DNA of 64,000 bases from Patiria pectinifera (GCA_029964075.1 CM057133.1:18252699-18316698), one strand, 5' to 3'. Shown: positions 14,101 to 26,670, counted from the stretch's first letter. A program made the numbers and translations. The notes: generated from the letters alone by a model not told the origin.

Positions 14101-17100
14101 CTTGTGTTTATCTGGACCGACTAGTCTCTTCTATTGGGGTTAATGGGGACAGTTTCTGAAGACTTTAGGAGGTTGTGGCGGCGGCAAGACTCGAAAGTGA
14201 CCTTATAACGCTCGCGATTATCAGGATGTGCGGTGTCAATATGGCGCTGGACAATGACTATCAGTGGTCGACACAAGACTTGTTGACGTCAAACGAAGTC
14301 TATACCTTCACTGTAGACTTCAGCCTTTGTCAGAAATACTATTCACTGCCTTGATTGGTTGATACAGAAATCTGTGTTCGGGCTTGTTGGTTCAAAATTG
14401 TTGTTCAAGAATGTTTTTATGATCTTGCTTCTGAACAATAATGAACCCCATTTATTAACCACCAGCTCATTGATGCAATCTACAAACAAGTTATCAAAAT
14501 GTGTGCCAGACCTAGACAGACATGCCTTTGATCAGAAGCATCTGCGATGGTGATCATAGAGGTATGAACACACCATGACACTGTGAATATCTCCATGTTT
14601 CTGTCGTAGTTCTCTGTTCGACCCGACTCAACCTTTCCCTAAAATAATCCACGATCGCTCTTTTGGTACAACACTCGACGTTATCTGATCTGAACTATCC
14701 AGTGGTTTGTTTCCCCTGAGCCCTTACCACTACCGACCCCCCTACCTGTTGTCACTGATCTGACCCTTCAGCAGGTCACGCGCGCCTCGTTAACTCGCGG
14801 CGGCATGCCTCGAGACCCGCCGGTATGTGACACAGGCCAGGTATATGGCATAAAACAACCTGTCAGCGTAAGACCGGTAGCCACCCACCGATAACACTGC
14901 AGAGCCATCTGCAGGTTGGCTGTCGTAGTAGTGGTGGTAGAAGAAGGTGTCGTGTTTATCGTCAACAGGTGCAGAGTTAATTGATTGGCAGTAAATGTTG
15001 CAACCAGCAACGTGTCGCTGCAGTTTTCAAGATCCCGGCTTTTGACAGTCTCAAACCTCCTAACAAATCCGACATGCAGGGTTAAAAGAATAAATAAAAC
15101 AGGCTAACAAAAATCATCCAACCTTGAAACAGTCCCTACTAATTTTACAGCGAGCGAAGCGTAAACGATTTTGCGGTACTGTTGAACAACAAAACAAGAA
15201 AAAAAAACACTCCGTTTTCAAAGGCAGCACCGCCTGCATGGAAAAACCCTCGTTTCTGTATCCCATGTGATTAGATCGCCCAAATCAAACACCACTGTAA
15301 TTTGAAAAGCTTGATGAGGTACGCGATCTTATTCTGGCATGTCTCCACTACTAACGAGGTAGGCCTACTACCATCCTCAGGTTGCCTTCCACTGTTTTTG
15401 TTGAAACTTGTAAATCGGACAACTGGGATGTTTACGAAGACTTGTAATTAGTTTACTGTAGCCAGTGTATCACAGGCATTGTGGGTTTGAAAGATTTGCG
15501 AGGTAGTGTGTCTCTTCTAAAGCAGAATGAAGTGACTCTCTCAAGGCAGTTGCGTCTATTCTCTGTACACAAAGGAAACAACTCAGTTCAATAGCAAATT
15601 CATCTCGATGGCGAATTTCATGGCGATCCCTATTTCTCAGATGTCTCTCGCATGCAACATCAATTTTCAGGAGACGCCTGAAACATGGTGGGCGAGAAAG
15701 GGGGCGTTAAAGCCTACCACGCCCCCAATGCTAGACCCCTCGACACGCAACATTTCTCTCGGCTACAGATAAGAGACCCAATTAGCAAGATACAATCTGG
15801 GTTATCACAAAGCTCTGTCAGCGGTATGGCTGGCAAGCTCAAGCCGTGTTAATTCTAGCTTTCATGTAAATGATTTTTTCCCCGGTCGGTGACGTCAGAG
15901 AGACACCTCTGATGGTTGCTATTTCAGAAAAAGCGACGATGTACGCGCGCTAAATTGCCTGCCTCATCCCCGACTGTGAATCGAGATTGCCATCTATGGA
16001 GTTTAGAGGAAAAGAATGAGCAAGCGACGAGCACTGATATGACGTCACCAACCTAGAAGTGATGGATTCTGTCATCGTTATCATCCTCCCACTTGTTTGA
16101 TGTTTGGTTGGGAGATATCAACGGGCGGAAACGTCAGGGGACTATGTTTGTTTTCAAGATGTAAATAAGATGGGCATCGGATGTTCTTGAAAGGGCTTGG
16201 TATATTTCCGCTCGCTGGTGTAACATTAACAGTGCATGCTAGTTTTTTTTTTCTGGGGGTGTTGAAATTAGGGACAGAATTGCGAGCCGTGTTCTGTGCA
16301 GTATGTTAACACACGCTGAAACCTCTGAAGATTAATTTCGGTACTCTTTACAATTTTTCGTTTTTGTCTGGCATCCTGTTTTCTTCGCGTCTGACCGACT
16401 GCAGGGTCTCATTGGGTGGCCTATAATGGAGGTTGATTGCTTGTCCAATACACTTTCCAAGGTTCAACTCTTTGTTGGTGGAAGGGAAGCCCTGCCTTGC
16501 CCCAAAACCACAAAAAAAATACAATTTTGTCTTTTGAGTCACGGCGAGATGTTTTCTTTAGGTTGTAAAGGATCTGCTTTTAAAAGACATGCTACACGCG
16601 CACAAAGCCAACACACGATGGGAACGTAATTATTTTCTCTTTAACTGTGAGGTCTTAGCCTTCATCTATAACAACAATTCACTGAATAGTCGTCGAGTTT
16701 GGTTTAACAGCCATGCGACCATTTAGATGACCGTATTTCTTCCTTCATCTTATGGGTTATGGCATCTATTTCTTCTACAAAACAAGATAATCCATGTCCA
16801 CAGAAACGATCCTTTGGCATAAAACTATTCTTAATAATAATCATTTAGAGTGAAAAAGCTTTTGGACCGAATTTTTCACTTTTTTAAAAACATGATTCGG
16901 CACACTGAGTCAATATTTGCGTCCAGGGGAAGTTGTGGCAACTTGGAAAGTCCCCTAAAGTGTAAATACGCATCCGCCGCCTGTTTCTAAATCCGGCCTT
17001 GCCAAACAGTTTAAGTTGGCACACATTATTACGGATTAAGCGCTTAATACAACACAAAAGAGGCCCAAAATCTCGTGAACGTAACACCAACTGTACAGAG

Positions 17101-20100
17101 GTAGAACTGATTCAAATTCCCTGGCCTTGCAAACAAATAGCCGAGACTGGAGGGCATATAGGGGCTTAAAAGATCTTCGATCACGATATCTGAACCGACT
17201 CTCAAAACGTCTATACTACCCGCTGCCTCCACAATAACATGTTTGTAACACTTAAAGCTCAAAGCTGTTTTTCGGGGACTAAACTCTCGGTTCTCACGAA
17301 AACTGAAACTTTGAGAATCGCGTCTAATGACAGCTATAGTTCCGTATAAGGTGAATGTAGCAGATATTTGCTTTTGTGTGTTGCACCACGAAGGGGGAAG
17401 AGCTAGTTCTTAGAATTGGAGGAGACGATGTGCAGTGCGGCTTTTCAGCTGTCATGCTCAGAAACTCTCCCGCGAACTTTCTAGTGCGGACAAGTGCAGC
17501 TAAGTGCTGACTTAAGATGCCATTGAGCTAACTTTAACGAGGCACAATGGCTGCCTGAAAGGGGGTTTGTGACTTTTAGTCTTTTCCCCATGGTAAATAA
17601 TGACAGTTGATTCGATTTGCTATTCAAAGCTCTTGTTCGAGAACGGGGGAGGATTAAGTTGTGAAAAAAAGGAGCTCATAATAAGCTCACTATGTCTAAG
17701 TGGACATGATTGGGGGCTCGATCCACAAAACCTCTTGCGGCTTCAGGAACAATCTGAAAATAAGGCAAACATTTACCCTACTGAAAGCTTGGTTAAGTCA
17801 CGAAATAACAGACTTCATTGTTGGAGATGGATCCTCTGACTCCTCCCTTAAAAAGTCGGACCTCCGTGCTTGGTGGAAGGTTTCTTCTGACGATAAACGC
17901 TTTACATGTTAAGGCGGGACAAGGCATTGCGAAACTCACTATTAATTTATCACATTCCAGAACCAATGTTGGACCAATGCCGGACCTCGTTACGCTCCCA
18001 AAGCACAATGCCAAAGAGCGATTTGGGATGAGTTAAAGTCGACAACAAAATAAAGTCGATCAGACCACATGTCATTATGCATTGTCCGGAATAATCAACG
18101 GGTCATTATTTTAGAAACACAATATTGATTTGGCCGAGGGTTATTTTGACTTTCTTCGCTGTTGCGTGTGTGGTATTCTGTTGATTGTTGTTCGACAAAA
18201 GGTGTGTGAATGAGAAGTCAATTTATGGCAATCGTGTGCAGGTTCGGCAGCCATTTTTCTTCTCGCATTGTCGCGGAAAAGGTCGGCCCCTTCTAGTTTT
18301 TTCCTTTAAATTCCTCTCCTTTTTTATTTTGGAAATACAAAGCTCGCGTTTCAAAGTAAGATATTGCACTGGATATACATGCTATTATTAAAAGGGAACA
18401 ACAGTTTTTTTTGAATGAGTGTGACAGACGATAAATTGCCCGTGTTTTGTGGAGCTTTTTTGGTCGATTATCACTGTATTCGTCGTGGGAAGCCTCTTTG
18501 CATGACTGACTCGTGCTCCCGCGTCAGATATGCAAGCAATGTGTGGGATAACCCAATGCGCTTCATAATTCCACTGTTACGTGTATTTTGCATGAAATAT
18601 GCGACTCGGCGTGAGGCACATTCAGTCATGTACAATCCGGTCAACTCAATCATGTCACACTTCCTCAGTTATATTTAGTTTTAATGAAATTCAATTACAG
18701 GACTTATGGCTTTGGGGCTTATAGGCCTACACCTACTATTCCAGATTCAGTTTTGGGGTCGGTGACTGATGAAAAATGTGACTATTAAGGGTTTATTTGC
18801 CTCGTCACAATTTCCAGAGTGTTACATAAAATGAGTAAAAATGCTGCTTATTGACGAGCGCAATTGTGGTTGTTATTCAAAAGGTACATGAGTATTCATG
18901 CATGGTGGGTAGGCATGTGGCCTTATCAGACAGGTTGCCCTCTTGAGCAGATGGCCGCAATAACGAGGTTAAGTGAATCCTTTCAAGTTCCTGCTTGTCG
19001 CCCTCTCGTAATTGAATGCATTTATGCTTGTTACTTGCCTATCATTGTGTATGCAGGAGTCAGTCCTATACTACCGAGACATCATGTACATGTACTGCCT
19101 GGATTTCCCCAAACGGAGTCCCGAGTAACATAAACTAGGTCCCTTTAGCGATAAATTATTCAGTACATGATCAGGTTGCCGCCGAACGATTTCAATCAGT
19201 GGCATGTAAATCACCGGGCGACGGTCGGCAAGAAAAGAGAAAAAAAAGAACAGAATGGGGAGAGAGAGAAAAAAAAGAGAGAGAAATCATCAGCCGTCAC
19301 AGTGTATTGCCTTGTTTGTGGAAAGAAAATTGCTCGTGTCCAGGACACCAGATAGCCGTGATTAACAAGGGCTGAGGATGAGGAGGCAGCCAAGAAAATG
19401 CGAAGGGTCTGTGCACTTGTGATGGAAGGAGCTGTAGGCTCCGTTTAGTGTCCGTGTATTACTTGCCAAGAATCCCCTGGGGAGGAACGGCGGAATGAAG
19501 CAATGGGACATGGACAAGGGAGGAAAAACAACACAAGAGGCCAAAAGGGCAGGCCAAAAAGAGAGAGACAGAAGCAATCGGTTGGGAAAATTACAAACAT
19601 GCACGTCATTTTCGTTCTTGTAATTCCGAAGGTGGGGGACGGAGCCCGGAGAATAGTTGACAGACAAGATGGCGAGAGATGCGAAGGAGTGTTCAGACTC
19701 TGAGAGCAATCTCTGAGGGAAGCAGCCGAGTTCTCAGCAGGGATTGAGACCTTAATCTGAAGGAGGGATTTTACCCCTCCAACGACTCTGCGTAGATATC
19801 CTGGAAGGAACGGTGGATTTCGAAAGACTCCGGGGAACAATGTCCTTCATTCATTTAAAGTCATAAAGTATGCCTTATTCTTAGCGGATATCGGGTAGGC
19901 CCCTACAAGGAAAGAAAGAATCCAAAAACAAGTTTCACCAACACGACAAGACTTAAAATAAGCACTCTTTGACCAAGTCGCATGACCGTCTCTATATAAT
20001 AAGGGGATACAACAGCAAATATTTCAGGGTTACTTTGACCATTGGTTCAGTCTAAATTGTCCAGTTCCTTCCTGATTCATTTTTACATCACTGGCCTTAT

Positions 20101-23100
20101 CAAAGAGATGGTGTTCAATATGGTTTGGTCGCGAGATTACTGTGGAATGTACACTAGGAATGAGGCCTCACGGGTGGATGTGTGGGCATGACGCGGGTGA
20201 AAGTACAACGGCCCAAGTACAAGGACAAGATGCAAGGACGGCATCATGTCTGCAGTCTGATTTCAAGATGTCACGGCATAAGCGAAGATGCTACCCGAAA
20301 CCAAGGCCTACCGACCCGTCGTGTTTACGTAACCGGTGCCGGTCACTCTCCCCAGGTCTCCTACATGACCAGACCCCGATCATCAATTCTTGGCCAAAAG
20401 AGTCTTGCCCAAACAGTTTCAACAAACACGGTCAGTCTTTCAAACTAGCCGCTACTTCCGGGATAACAGTGGATAGGCCCCATCCCCCTTTCAATAGCAA
20501 AAAATAGTTTTGTTCTCGTGTTCATATTTGTCTTTCGGGCAAAGAATTCAGTCTATATGCTCTCTGGATTTCGGATTGGATCATGTCTTTTTGTTGTTGT
20601 CCGAGGCACAAACAACTTCTTTATTGCGATATGCAGCGTGTTTCCTCCATTTAGTGGGTAGGAAGTCGGTATAATCCAGACCGTGTAACCGAACAAGGAA
20701 TTTCCTCGATTCGGGGTCCTTGTTCTATAGACGGTAATTCGGCCTTAATTTTCCTGATGCGGTTGTTGCACGATATTGCTATAAATAATTGACGGTCGTT
20801 TCCTGGGTTGGCAGTGCAGTGTCTTCTTCTATGGTCGGGCCTACCTGACTGATTTGAGGAAAACCGGTCTATTAATAATAGCAGCAGGAATTTCACTTGC
20901 AAGTCGGCGCTTTATAAAAAAGACTTTGCATAGGCCCACGAGGAAACCGCTGTGCTCTTGAATAATGCATAGGATTGGTACCTTACTAATCACTGAGATA
21001 TATCCCACAATGCTGCTCACTTCCTGCCTCGTAATTCCCTGTTGTTGTTTTTCAGGCCACGAGTGTAAATAAATTAACTCGGGATACACAATGACTTAAT
21101 CAGCAAGTAAAAAGTGCATTCAATTTCCACGAATCAACCATTAATTTTCAAGCAATATTATATGACTAAATGACGCCATAGTTCCACGTTAGTTCCTCTA
21201 ATTAATTGCTATACTCCAAAACAATTATAGCTGTATCTATCGATCTGCAGGTCCTTTTACTAGACAATGACCAACACAACGTGGGGAATTATTATCACAA
21301 TACGATCAAGGCATTTTTTCAGGGACCTCAATCAACGGGGCAATCCTTATGATCTGAAATTTTCGGAGAATTTTGATAGAATGCATTTGACTTTAACATC
21401 TTAAGTTGTGAGAATTTTGGAGAAATATGGAGCCTTTCTGCGTTGAAAAAAACCAACTATTTACGTGTAGTTCGCGCTCTTCAATTCGTGAAGAACGATT
21501 AACGATGAAGATCAACGACGGTTAACGATGAAGCAAGCAAGCGGTTTCATAAGTTCAAAACAATTTGAGATCAACACAGGAATCTTCCTGTTCTTCTTTG
21601 ACTTACCATCCTCGTCCCAAACGCTCCCATTGGCGTCGATGGTTCTCCCCATGATTCGTATGTTTTTGGAACTCGCTCGGCTGTATAACTGCAGGGTATT
21701 CGGCTGGGATTTACTTAAGTCCAGCCCGAGCAACCCTTGATCGAAGCTGTTTTCGTTTTCTTGTTGGACTGATTCCTGACGAGGGAAAGAAAAGGAAAAG
21801 CGAACATTAGGTGTGAGGTTTTTGCATCTGGTGGTATAGAAACTGGTAAAAACAATGGGAAGCAAGATAACTTCAGCTTTCAACTGAAGAAGGGTAGGAG
21901 GATGACAAGCCTCGATATAAAGAAAAGTTGACTAACAACAAAATAAATAAGCATTTCGCAATCAAACATAAGGGCAAGCAAAATTCTGGTGCGCATTTGC
22001 GGGCCTTCGTCATGACACACAATCATGTAGCCTGTAGGCCTATGGTCTCCAAATGGTACGGGGTATTGGTTTGAAATATTTCACATGTGCCTATTATTCC
22101 CTTAGTATGGAAATCAAAAGCTATATTTATTTGACAAGTGAGAAAAAATGACAGGATGGTTTACAATTGTTTCAAAAATATTTCGAATTCCATTCCTGAC
22201 CGTTTTGTCTTTCAACGCCCAAGAAATCCATCTAGCTTACACACAATGCCAACATTCTAAATTTACATTGTCAGTGGCGGTCTGATAACGTACACCGTAG
22301 TCCCGTGCGCTGCCCACGCAATGTTTGTGGTTTTATTTCGCGTGTTCAGATCATTAGAACACCTAATATAAGATCACATCGTGATAAGGCACTCACTGCA
22401 TTTTTTTGCCCGAGCGTATAATAAGTCGGCACACGTCATTTGCGCGGCCAAGGCAGGCGGGCAAATTGAACATCGGAGGCGCCACGCGTTGCGTAGGCGC
22501 AGGCGACACACCGTCTTCGCCAAACAACACGTGGGTAGGCATCATTATTTGAACTTGAATTTAACCGACTGGCGCTGCAGCTAGCCTGGCCCCGTTACGT
22601 TAGTCGCAAGCAAACACCATAACCGATAAAACACACATAACGGGACGTTTGGAGTTGTTTGCGCGTTATTGTGGACACGTTTGGTTCGAATGACAGCAGT
22701 GGGAAAGGTGTAACTTAGAAAGTCGGCGAACTTAAAGTTACTTCAAGAAAATGCGGTTTTTTTTAAGTGGGTCATCATCTGAGAATTGTCAAAATGCCAT
22801 GACCATTACGTCATACATTTATTGAAAACTGAATGTTCAGGTTGGCGTAGCGGTACTTTCCTCGCCTTCCATCCACCGCAATGTCCCGGGTTCGATTCCT
22901 GCCTGGGCCAACATGTGGATTGGGTTTCAGTCCCTTCTTGATTTCGTGGGTTTTCCTCAGAATATTCTTCTGGGGTTTTCCTCCCACTTCTAAAAATGTA
23001 ATTTCTTGACATGGTCAAGAAATTACAATTTCTTTACTGGGCCCAAATGGGAGACCAGTGGATTCCACTGCAGGGGCATGATGACGTCAAACACTGACCA

Positions 23101-24670
23101 GTCCCACAAACTCAGTGGTCGATGTTTAAGAGTAATGAAGGTTGTGTGAAGACGGCGCAAACTAGATGGGTGCTGTGTGAGAACGGTCGCAGTGCGCACA
23201 CACAAGAGTGAAAATGTATCAAGGGAGTGTAGCCTACATACAGCAATAGGATTGTATTTCTATCCTTATCCATGCTCAATGGTAAACGGTCATTGTGGTA
23301 AATCCATGCAGGACTATTGTCCGCCATTGTGGCTTATCTTCTCTTGTGTCGATTTTTATAAAACCATCTTGCGTGGCCTTGGAAGGGTACGGGGAAAACA
23401 GAAGAGCAGACGTACAGCTTAGGGGGGACAACTAAGGCACCCCGCTGGGAGAAAACGGTTATATACATATAGGACTGTGGACAGGAAGAAAACGATGGTT
23501 CCAAAAAAAAAACTAGTCTGATTGAAAAAAAAGTAATCCGAAGTCTATGAATACATATGGCAAATTGCCAACAACCTCTAGGTATGGATTTATTGAGGTT
23601 GATATGAGCTGGAATTATTTTTAAAATTTGATCGGACTGGTTGGAAAAACATAATAAGGTCTCACATACGCGCGCAGACACATTGGAGAAATTGTTGATA
23701 AAAAAACCCTTTGTAAATAATTATTATTGGTCAGCAGTGCAGCGATTGCCGTCTGCTATTTTCTAACCTAATGGTCAGCGTTTATGAGGGAATGAAAAAC
23801 TCGGACAATTGATCGGAGGCAATTACAATCGGCCAACTGACCCTTGTGACTGACCAGTCGCGCGTCCGTGGATCAAAAAGGCGGCCGGACTCCGGACAAT
23901 CTCCCCCAGACCATTGAGTCTGACACAGTATACAGTGGCGTGTTAGCTGTTGACCTCGAATTATACAAGGGAAATATCAATGGGGGCCCGAAAATTGGGA
24001 CATTTACACTGGCCCATTTAATAAAAAAAATAATCAACTAATTTTGTTGGTCGGGCTAATAATAGGTTTGACCTCAAAATTCGGCAGACGATGTCGCGAA
24101 AACTGGCTCAAAGGTAAACAAAAATTCATACAGTTTCGACGGATTATGTTGACCTATACCTTATCTTAAACCTCCCCCAGTAAAAGGAAAATCAAAAAAC
24201 AAAACAAAAAAACCAACAAACAAACATGCAATAAATAAAGAAGGCCTACACATATAAAAGAGAAAAGACTCACCTGTACGCTAAGACACCAGATGATGAT
24301 GATATGTAACAGTCTGGGGAAGAAGAAAGAAAGAGATATGGTCCAGTTGGTTGATCCGATAGCAAAAAACATTGTTGGTTGCCTGTCTGTGCCCGTCTAT
24401 TGTGTGCCATGTGATGATATGAACTGCAAGCTATAAAATGAATTTAACTCCTGCTATCCAACGTCTGAATCAGGTGCCGCTAAATACAACGAGCACATAC
24501 AGGTTTCCGGAAGCAGTACCGTACCCTTTGAGATATAAATATACTGACATTCTTGAACTGAAATTGAACTGACAAAACAACAATATGATTGAATCCCAAT
24601 TATGAAGTGATTTTGTTATTTTATTTTGATATTGCGCTTACGTAGTAAGTATCCGTTTCACCACAAACAT
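7883..24670 (-). CDS. FGF8/17/18: FGF8/17/18-subfamily fibroblast growth factor, complete five-exon gene
   Basis: The coding parts are 24670-24642, 24313-24274, 21775-21607, 12878-12772 and 8191-7883. All junctions are GT-AG and the phases agree (2, 0, 1, 0), giving 654 bp or 217 residues plus stop. Vertebrate FGF8 proteins are about the same length. The product should be a secreted heparin-binding ligand of FGF receptor tyrosine kinases. Visible landmarks: a signal peptide (residues 1-23); LQLYSRASSKNIRI near residue 52, matching the YQLYSRTSGKH signature of the FGF8/17/18 group; TGYFLCINKKG in exon 4, matching LYICMNKKG; CVFTE in exon 5 with the conserved core cysteine (about residue 126); and VQFLKR near the end of the beta-trefoil, matching VHFMKR. 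One N-glycosylation sequon (NGS) lies near residue 72. The symbol names the subfamily, because the vertebrate paralogues split later. The transcription start and poly(A) site are not resolved. Confidence 0.93.
8192..12771 (-). other. FGF8/17/18 intron 4
   Basis: This is noncoding. It holds a dispersed repeat at about 10020-10290 that is also present, inverted, near 58700-58960. An open frame at 10934-11269 has no recognisable domain. I see no other gene. Confidence 0.85.
10020..10290 (+). repeat. Dispersed repeat in FGF intron 4
   Basis: It shares blocks such as CATGAACTTGAGGGTTTGTA, GCAGAGGACTGCGAGCTCG and CAAAATGGCGATG with the reverse complement of 58700-58960. The family is unknown. Confidence 0.7.
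12772..12878 (-). CDS. FGF8/17/18: FGF8/17/18 coding exon 4 (central beta-trefoil)
   Basis: The exon is 107 bp, with a ttgttcctccag acceptor and gtgagt donor. It encodes 35 full codons (residues 81-115). RLIIRSDSLDGRITIQG aligns with the vertebrate KLIVETDTFGSRVRIKG, followed by EHTGYFLCINKKGLVVGR. From memory the exon length and phase match the equivalent vertebrate exon. Confidence 0.95.
12879..21606 (-). other. FGF8/17/18 intron 3
   Basis: This is the longest intron (8.7 kb). It contains a purine-rich low-complexity tract at about 19229-19285 and several unrelated short open frames without domain motifs. No exon-like block with good splice sites was recognised. Confidence 0.85.
19229..19285 (+). 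repeat. Purine-rich low-complexity tract
   Basis: Almost uninterrupted A and G (AAAAGAGA and GAGAGAGAA runs) inside FGF intron 3. Confidence 0.8.
21607..21775 (-). CDS. FGF8/17/18: FGF8/17/18 coding exon 3 (N-terminal mature region)
   Basis: The exon is 169 bp, with a ctcgtcag acceptor and gtaagt donor. It covers residues 24-79 and one base of codon 80. It starts with an acidic, glutamine-rich segment (ESVQQENEN) and reaches the diagnostic LQLYSRASSKNIRIMGR stretch. It ends in an acidic turn (VWDED) where vertebrate FGF8 has AEDGDPF. The one-base overhang (G) joins CA of the next exon to make the alanine found at this position in FGF8 and FGF18. Confidence 0.93.
21776..24273 (-). other. FGF8/17/18 intron 2
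   Basis: A 2.5-kb intron that includes a GC-richer patch at about 22420-22600 and a tRNA-derived SINE on the opposite strand. No other coding signal is visible. Confidence 0.85.
22840..23060 (+). mobile_element. tRNA-derived SINE
   Basis: An RNA polymerase III A box (TGGCGTAGCGG, 22843-22853) and B box (GGTTCGATTCC, 22889-22899) are spaced as in a tRNA. They are followed by a non-tRNA body with repeated GGGTTTTCCTC-like motifs. The acceptor-stem and CCA features of a true tRNA gene are not seen. A perfect 14-bp hairpin with a 3-base loop (22997-23027) lies in the 3' part. The right boundary is approximate. Confidence 0.65.
24274..24313 (-). CDS. FGF8/17/18: FGF8/17/18 coding exon 2 (hydrophobic core of signal peptide)
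   Basis: This 40-bp micro-exon has a strong pyrimidine tract and ccccag acceptor and ends at a consensus gtgagt donor. After one base that completes the split codon it reads LLHIIIIWCLSVQ. This resembles the second half of the FGF8/17/18 signal peptide in length, in ending in Gln, and in phase 0 at its 3' end. Confidence 0.85.
24642..24670 (-). CDS. FGF8/17/18: FGF8/17/18 coding exon 1 (start codon, first half of signal peptide)
   Basis: The exon encodes MFVVKRILT and two bases of the next codon, then a gtaagc donor. It was chosen for three reasons. Its phase fits the next exon. It gives a signal peptide of 23 residues, as in vertebrate FGF8. A very short first coding exon that splits the signal peptide is typical of this subfamily. 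Two other ATGs with phase-compatible donors exist nearby (see rejected items), so this start is likely but not proven. Confidence 0.72.
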
Positions 24671-26170
24671 CGCTCTTGTCCCGGATATTAGCACGAAGCA
24701 TGAGTTGTTATAAAGTGGCGATGACATGGGCTGGAGGGCTAAGACCAAGGGCCTGGGCCGCACTTTCGCCACGACTTGGAGACAAGATGTACCGCCAAGG
24801 CGTCCAATTGTGCCCAGCGCGTCAGAGAGAGCCGCCGCTGGTCCGGGGTGAGTCCGCTACCCAAGCAGACGAGATGATGGCCAAGTTCAGAGCACGGACA
24901 CAAACTTCGGAGGGAAGAATAAACAATCGTCCGAGTATCTACGACATGCGCGCAGCGACGTTGGACTGACATCTCACACTGATCTGGAGAGGGGTTTAAA
25001 AAGAGCTGGCAAACTACGGAAAAATCCCGTTCAGTAGAACTACCGGCGACATGTGGGTGTACAAATATCTCTTCCTCAGGAATCGTGGACTTGGTATCGA
25101 AAAAAATAATAATAAACACCGAGAACACATCCGTCGGAAGGAGATCTGGACCGTGTATCTATTCCCGATAGGCTCCGGTTGGTAGCATGATGATAGGAAG
25201 GAAGCGCTGGTCCGTCTTGGATGGCATGTAGTAGTATTACGCGCGTGGCCCGATTGGGTCACTGGTTATTAATACACGCAACTCGGGGGAAGCGATGCGA
25301 TCTCTGTGACTGCGAACTGACGAATGAGAAAGCCTGGGTCCTATACGTTGTCCCATCCACCGTGCGTCTGCACTCAGGCATACCCGATAGTACATGAAGG
25401 CTATATACATGTACAGCATATTAATATGCTGCTGTATATAGAGCAGGCAAAGGATCGCGAGCCAACTGTACGGAGAGAGGATATGTAGAGACCCATAGAC
25501 ATGTAAATGAGAAGCCAGATCCTGCAGCTTACTCGACCCGCCCCTATGGGAGGGCTTACAGGCCGACCCTGCTGTCCATCATACTATTCATGCTAATTAG
25601 CCCATTGATAGAGGAGGAGAAAAGGAGGGAGGGGGGGGGGTATCCAACTCACAATTACAGTTGCACTTGAGAGGAACACAGGACAGCACCCGAGCTACGA
25701 AGCCTCGTCCCACGCACTCCCCTACCCCATCCCCCGTCCCTCATATATACGGTAAATTCTCAAGCGCAAAGAAGTTGCAATCTTTACGCGTAATAAAATA
25801 CCAGCGTGTCTAAAATGCTACCGTTTTTGTTTCAGTCGCAAATGAACTCCCGCAACCATCGCCTAAGATTGAATAACACCCACCTGCAGGGAGAGATGTC
25901 AGTCAAATAGTATGACGATAACTCACCGTTTTGATATAAAAAGCGAGTGGAATTCGGAAGACAAATATGTGGGTTTTCTTTCAAACAAATTTTTATTCAT
26001 GCGGCCTATTTAGTTACAACTGTGATGAGAGTGATAACGATTTTTGTCTAGCGTGGATGTTTGATCTTCTCCCTGTGTGTGGGAGTAGGGGCATGTTTGT
26101 ATTTGTATCATGAGCTGCAGCATTACGTTCGATGATGCTCATCCAGCGGGATCGCCAGCAACGTGTGGCG
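24671..26170 (-). promoter_or_regulatory. 5' flank of the FGF8/17/18 gene; promoter region not pinned
   Basis: This is sequence upstream of the proposed start codon. It is GC- and CpG-richer than its surroundings at about 24700-25000. A TATATA stretch lies at about 25434-25439, next to a perfect 18-bp palindrome (CAGCATATTAATATGCTG). A G-rich tract lies at 25629-25641. These are possible promoter elements only; no transcription start can be read. Open frames here on both strands have no recognisable motif. Confidence 0.3.
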
Positions 26171-26670
26171 NNNNNNNNNNNNNNNNNNNNNNNNNNNNNN
26201 NNNNNNNNNNNNNNNNNNNNNNNNNNNNNNNNNNNNNNNNNNNNNNNNNNNNNNNNNNNNNNNNNNNNNNNNNNNNNNNNNNNNNNNNNNNNNNNNNNNN
26301 NNNNNNNNNNNNNNNNNNNNNNNNNNNNNNNNNNNNNNNNNNNNNNNNNNNNNNNNNNNNNNNNNNNNNNNNNNNNNNNNNNNNNNNNNNNNNNNNNNNN
26401 NNNNNNNNNNNNNNNNNNNNNNNNNNNNNNNNNNNNNNNNNNNNNNNNNNNNNNNNNNNNNNNNNNNNNNNNNNNNNNNNNNNNNNNNNNNNNNNNNNNN
26501 NNNNNNNNNNNNNNNNNNNNNNNNNNNNNNNNNNNNNNNNNNNNNNNNNNNNNNNNNNNNNNNNNNNNNNNNNNNNNNNNNNNNNNNNNNNNNNNNNNNN
26601 NNNNNNNNNNNNNNNNNNNNNNNNNNNNNNNNNNNNNNNNNNNNNNNNNNNNNNNNNNNNNNNNNNNNNN
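26171..26670. other. Assembly gap (500 N)
   Basis: Exactly 500 Ns, the usual placeholder for a gap of unknown size. All open frames that cross it are artefacts. It lies between the 5' end of the FGF gene and the PACRGL exons, so promoter or exon sequence may be missing. Confidence 0.99.

Noticed and set aside
22840-22912. A functional tRNA gene
   Set aside because: Only A and B boxes fit; acceptor and anticodon stems do not form a good cloverleaf, and a SINE-like body follows.
24166-24372. Open frame in which the FGF signal sequence seems to start directly at ATG 24372
   Set aside because: A strong pyrimidine tract and acceptor lie inside it at 24314, so the upstream part is better read as intron.
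24507-24570. Another phase-compatible FGF first exon starting MSVYLYLKG with a gtatgt donor
   Set aside because: It lies between the chosen exon 1 and exon 2, the donor is weaker and the signal peptide fits less well.
25927-26000. Alternative FGF first exon: ATG at 26000 with a gtgagt donor at 25926, phase compatible
   Set aside because: It gives a 24-residue leader before the hydrophobic core, unlike the subfamily. The 29-bp exon at 24642-24670 gives the expected 23-residue signal peptide. It could still be an alternative promoter.
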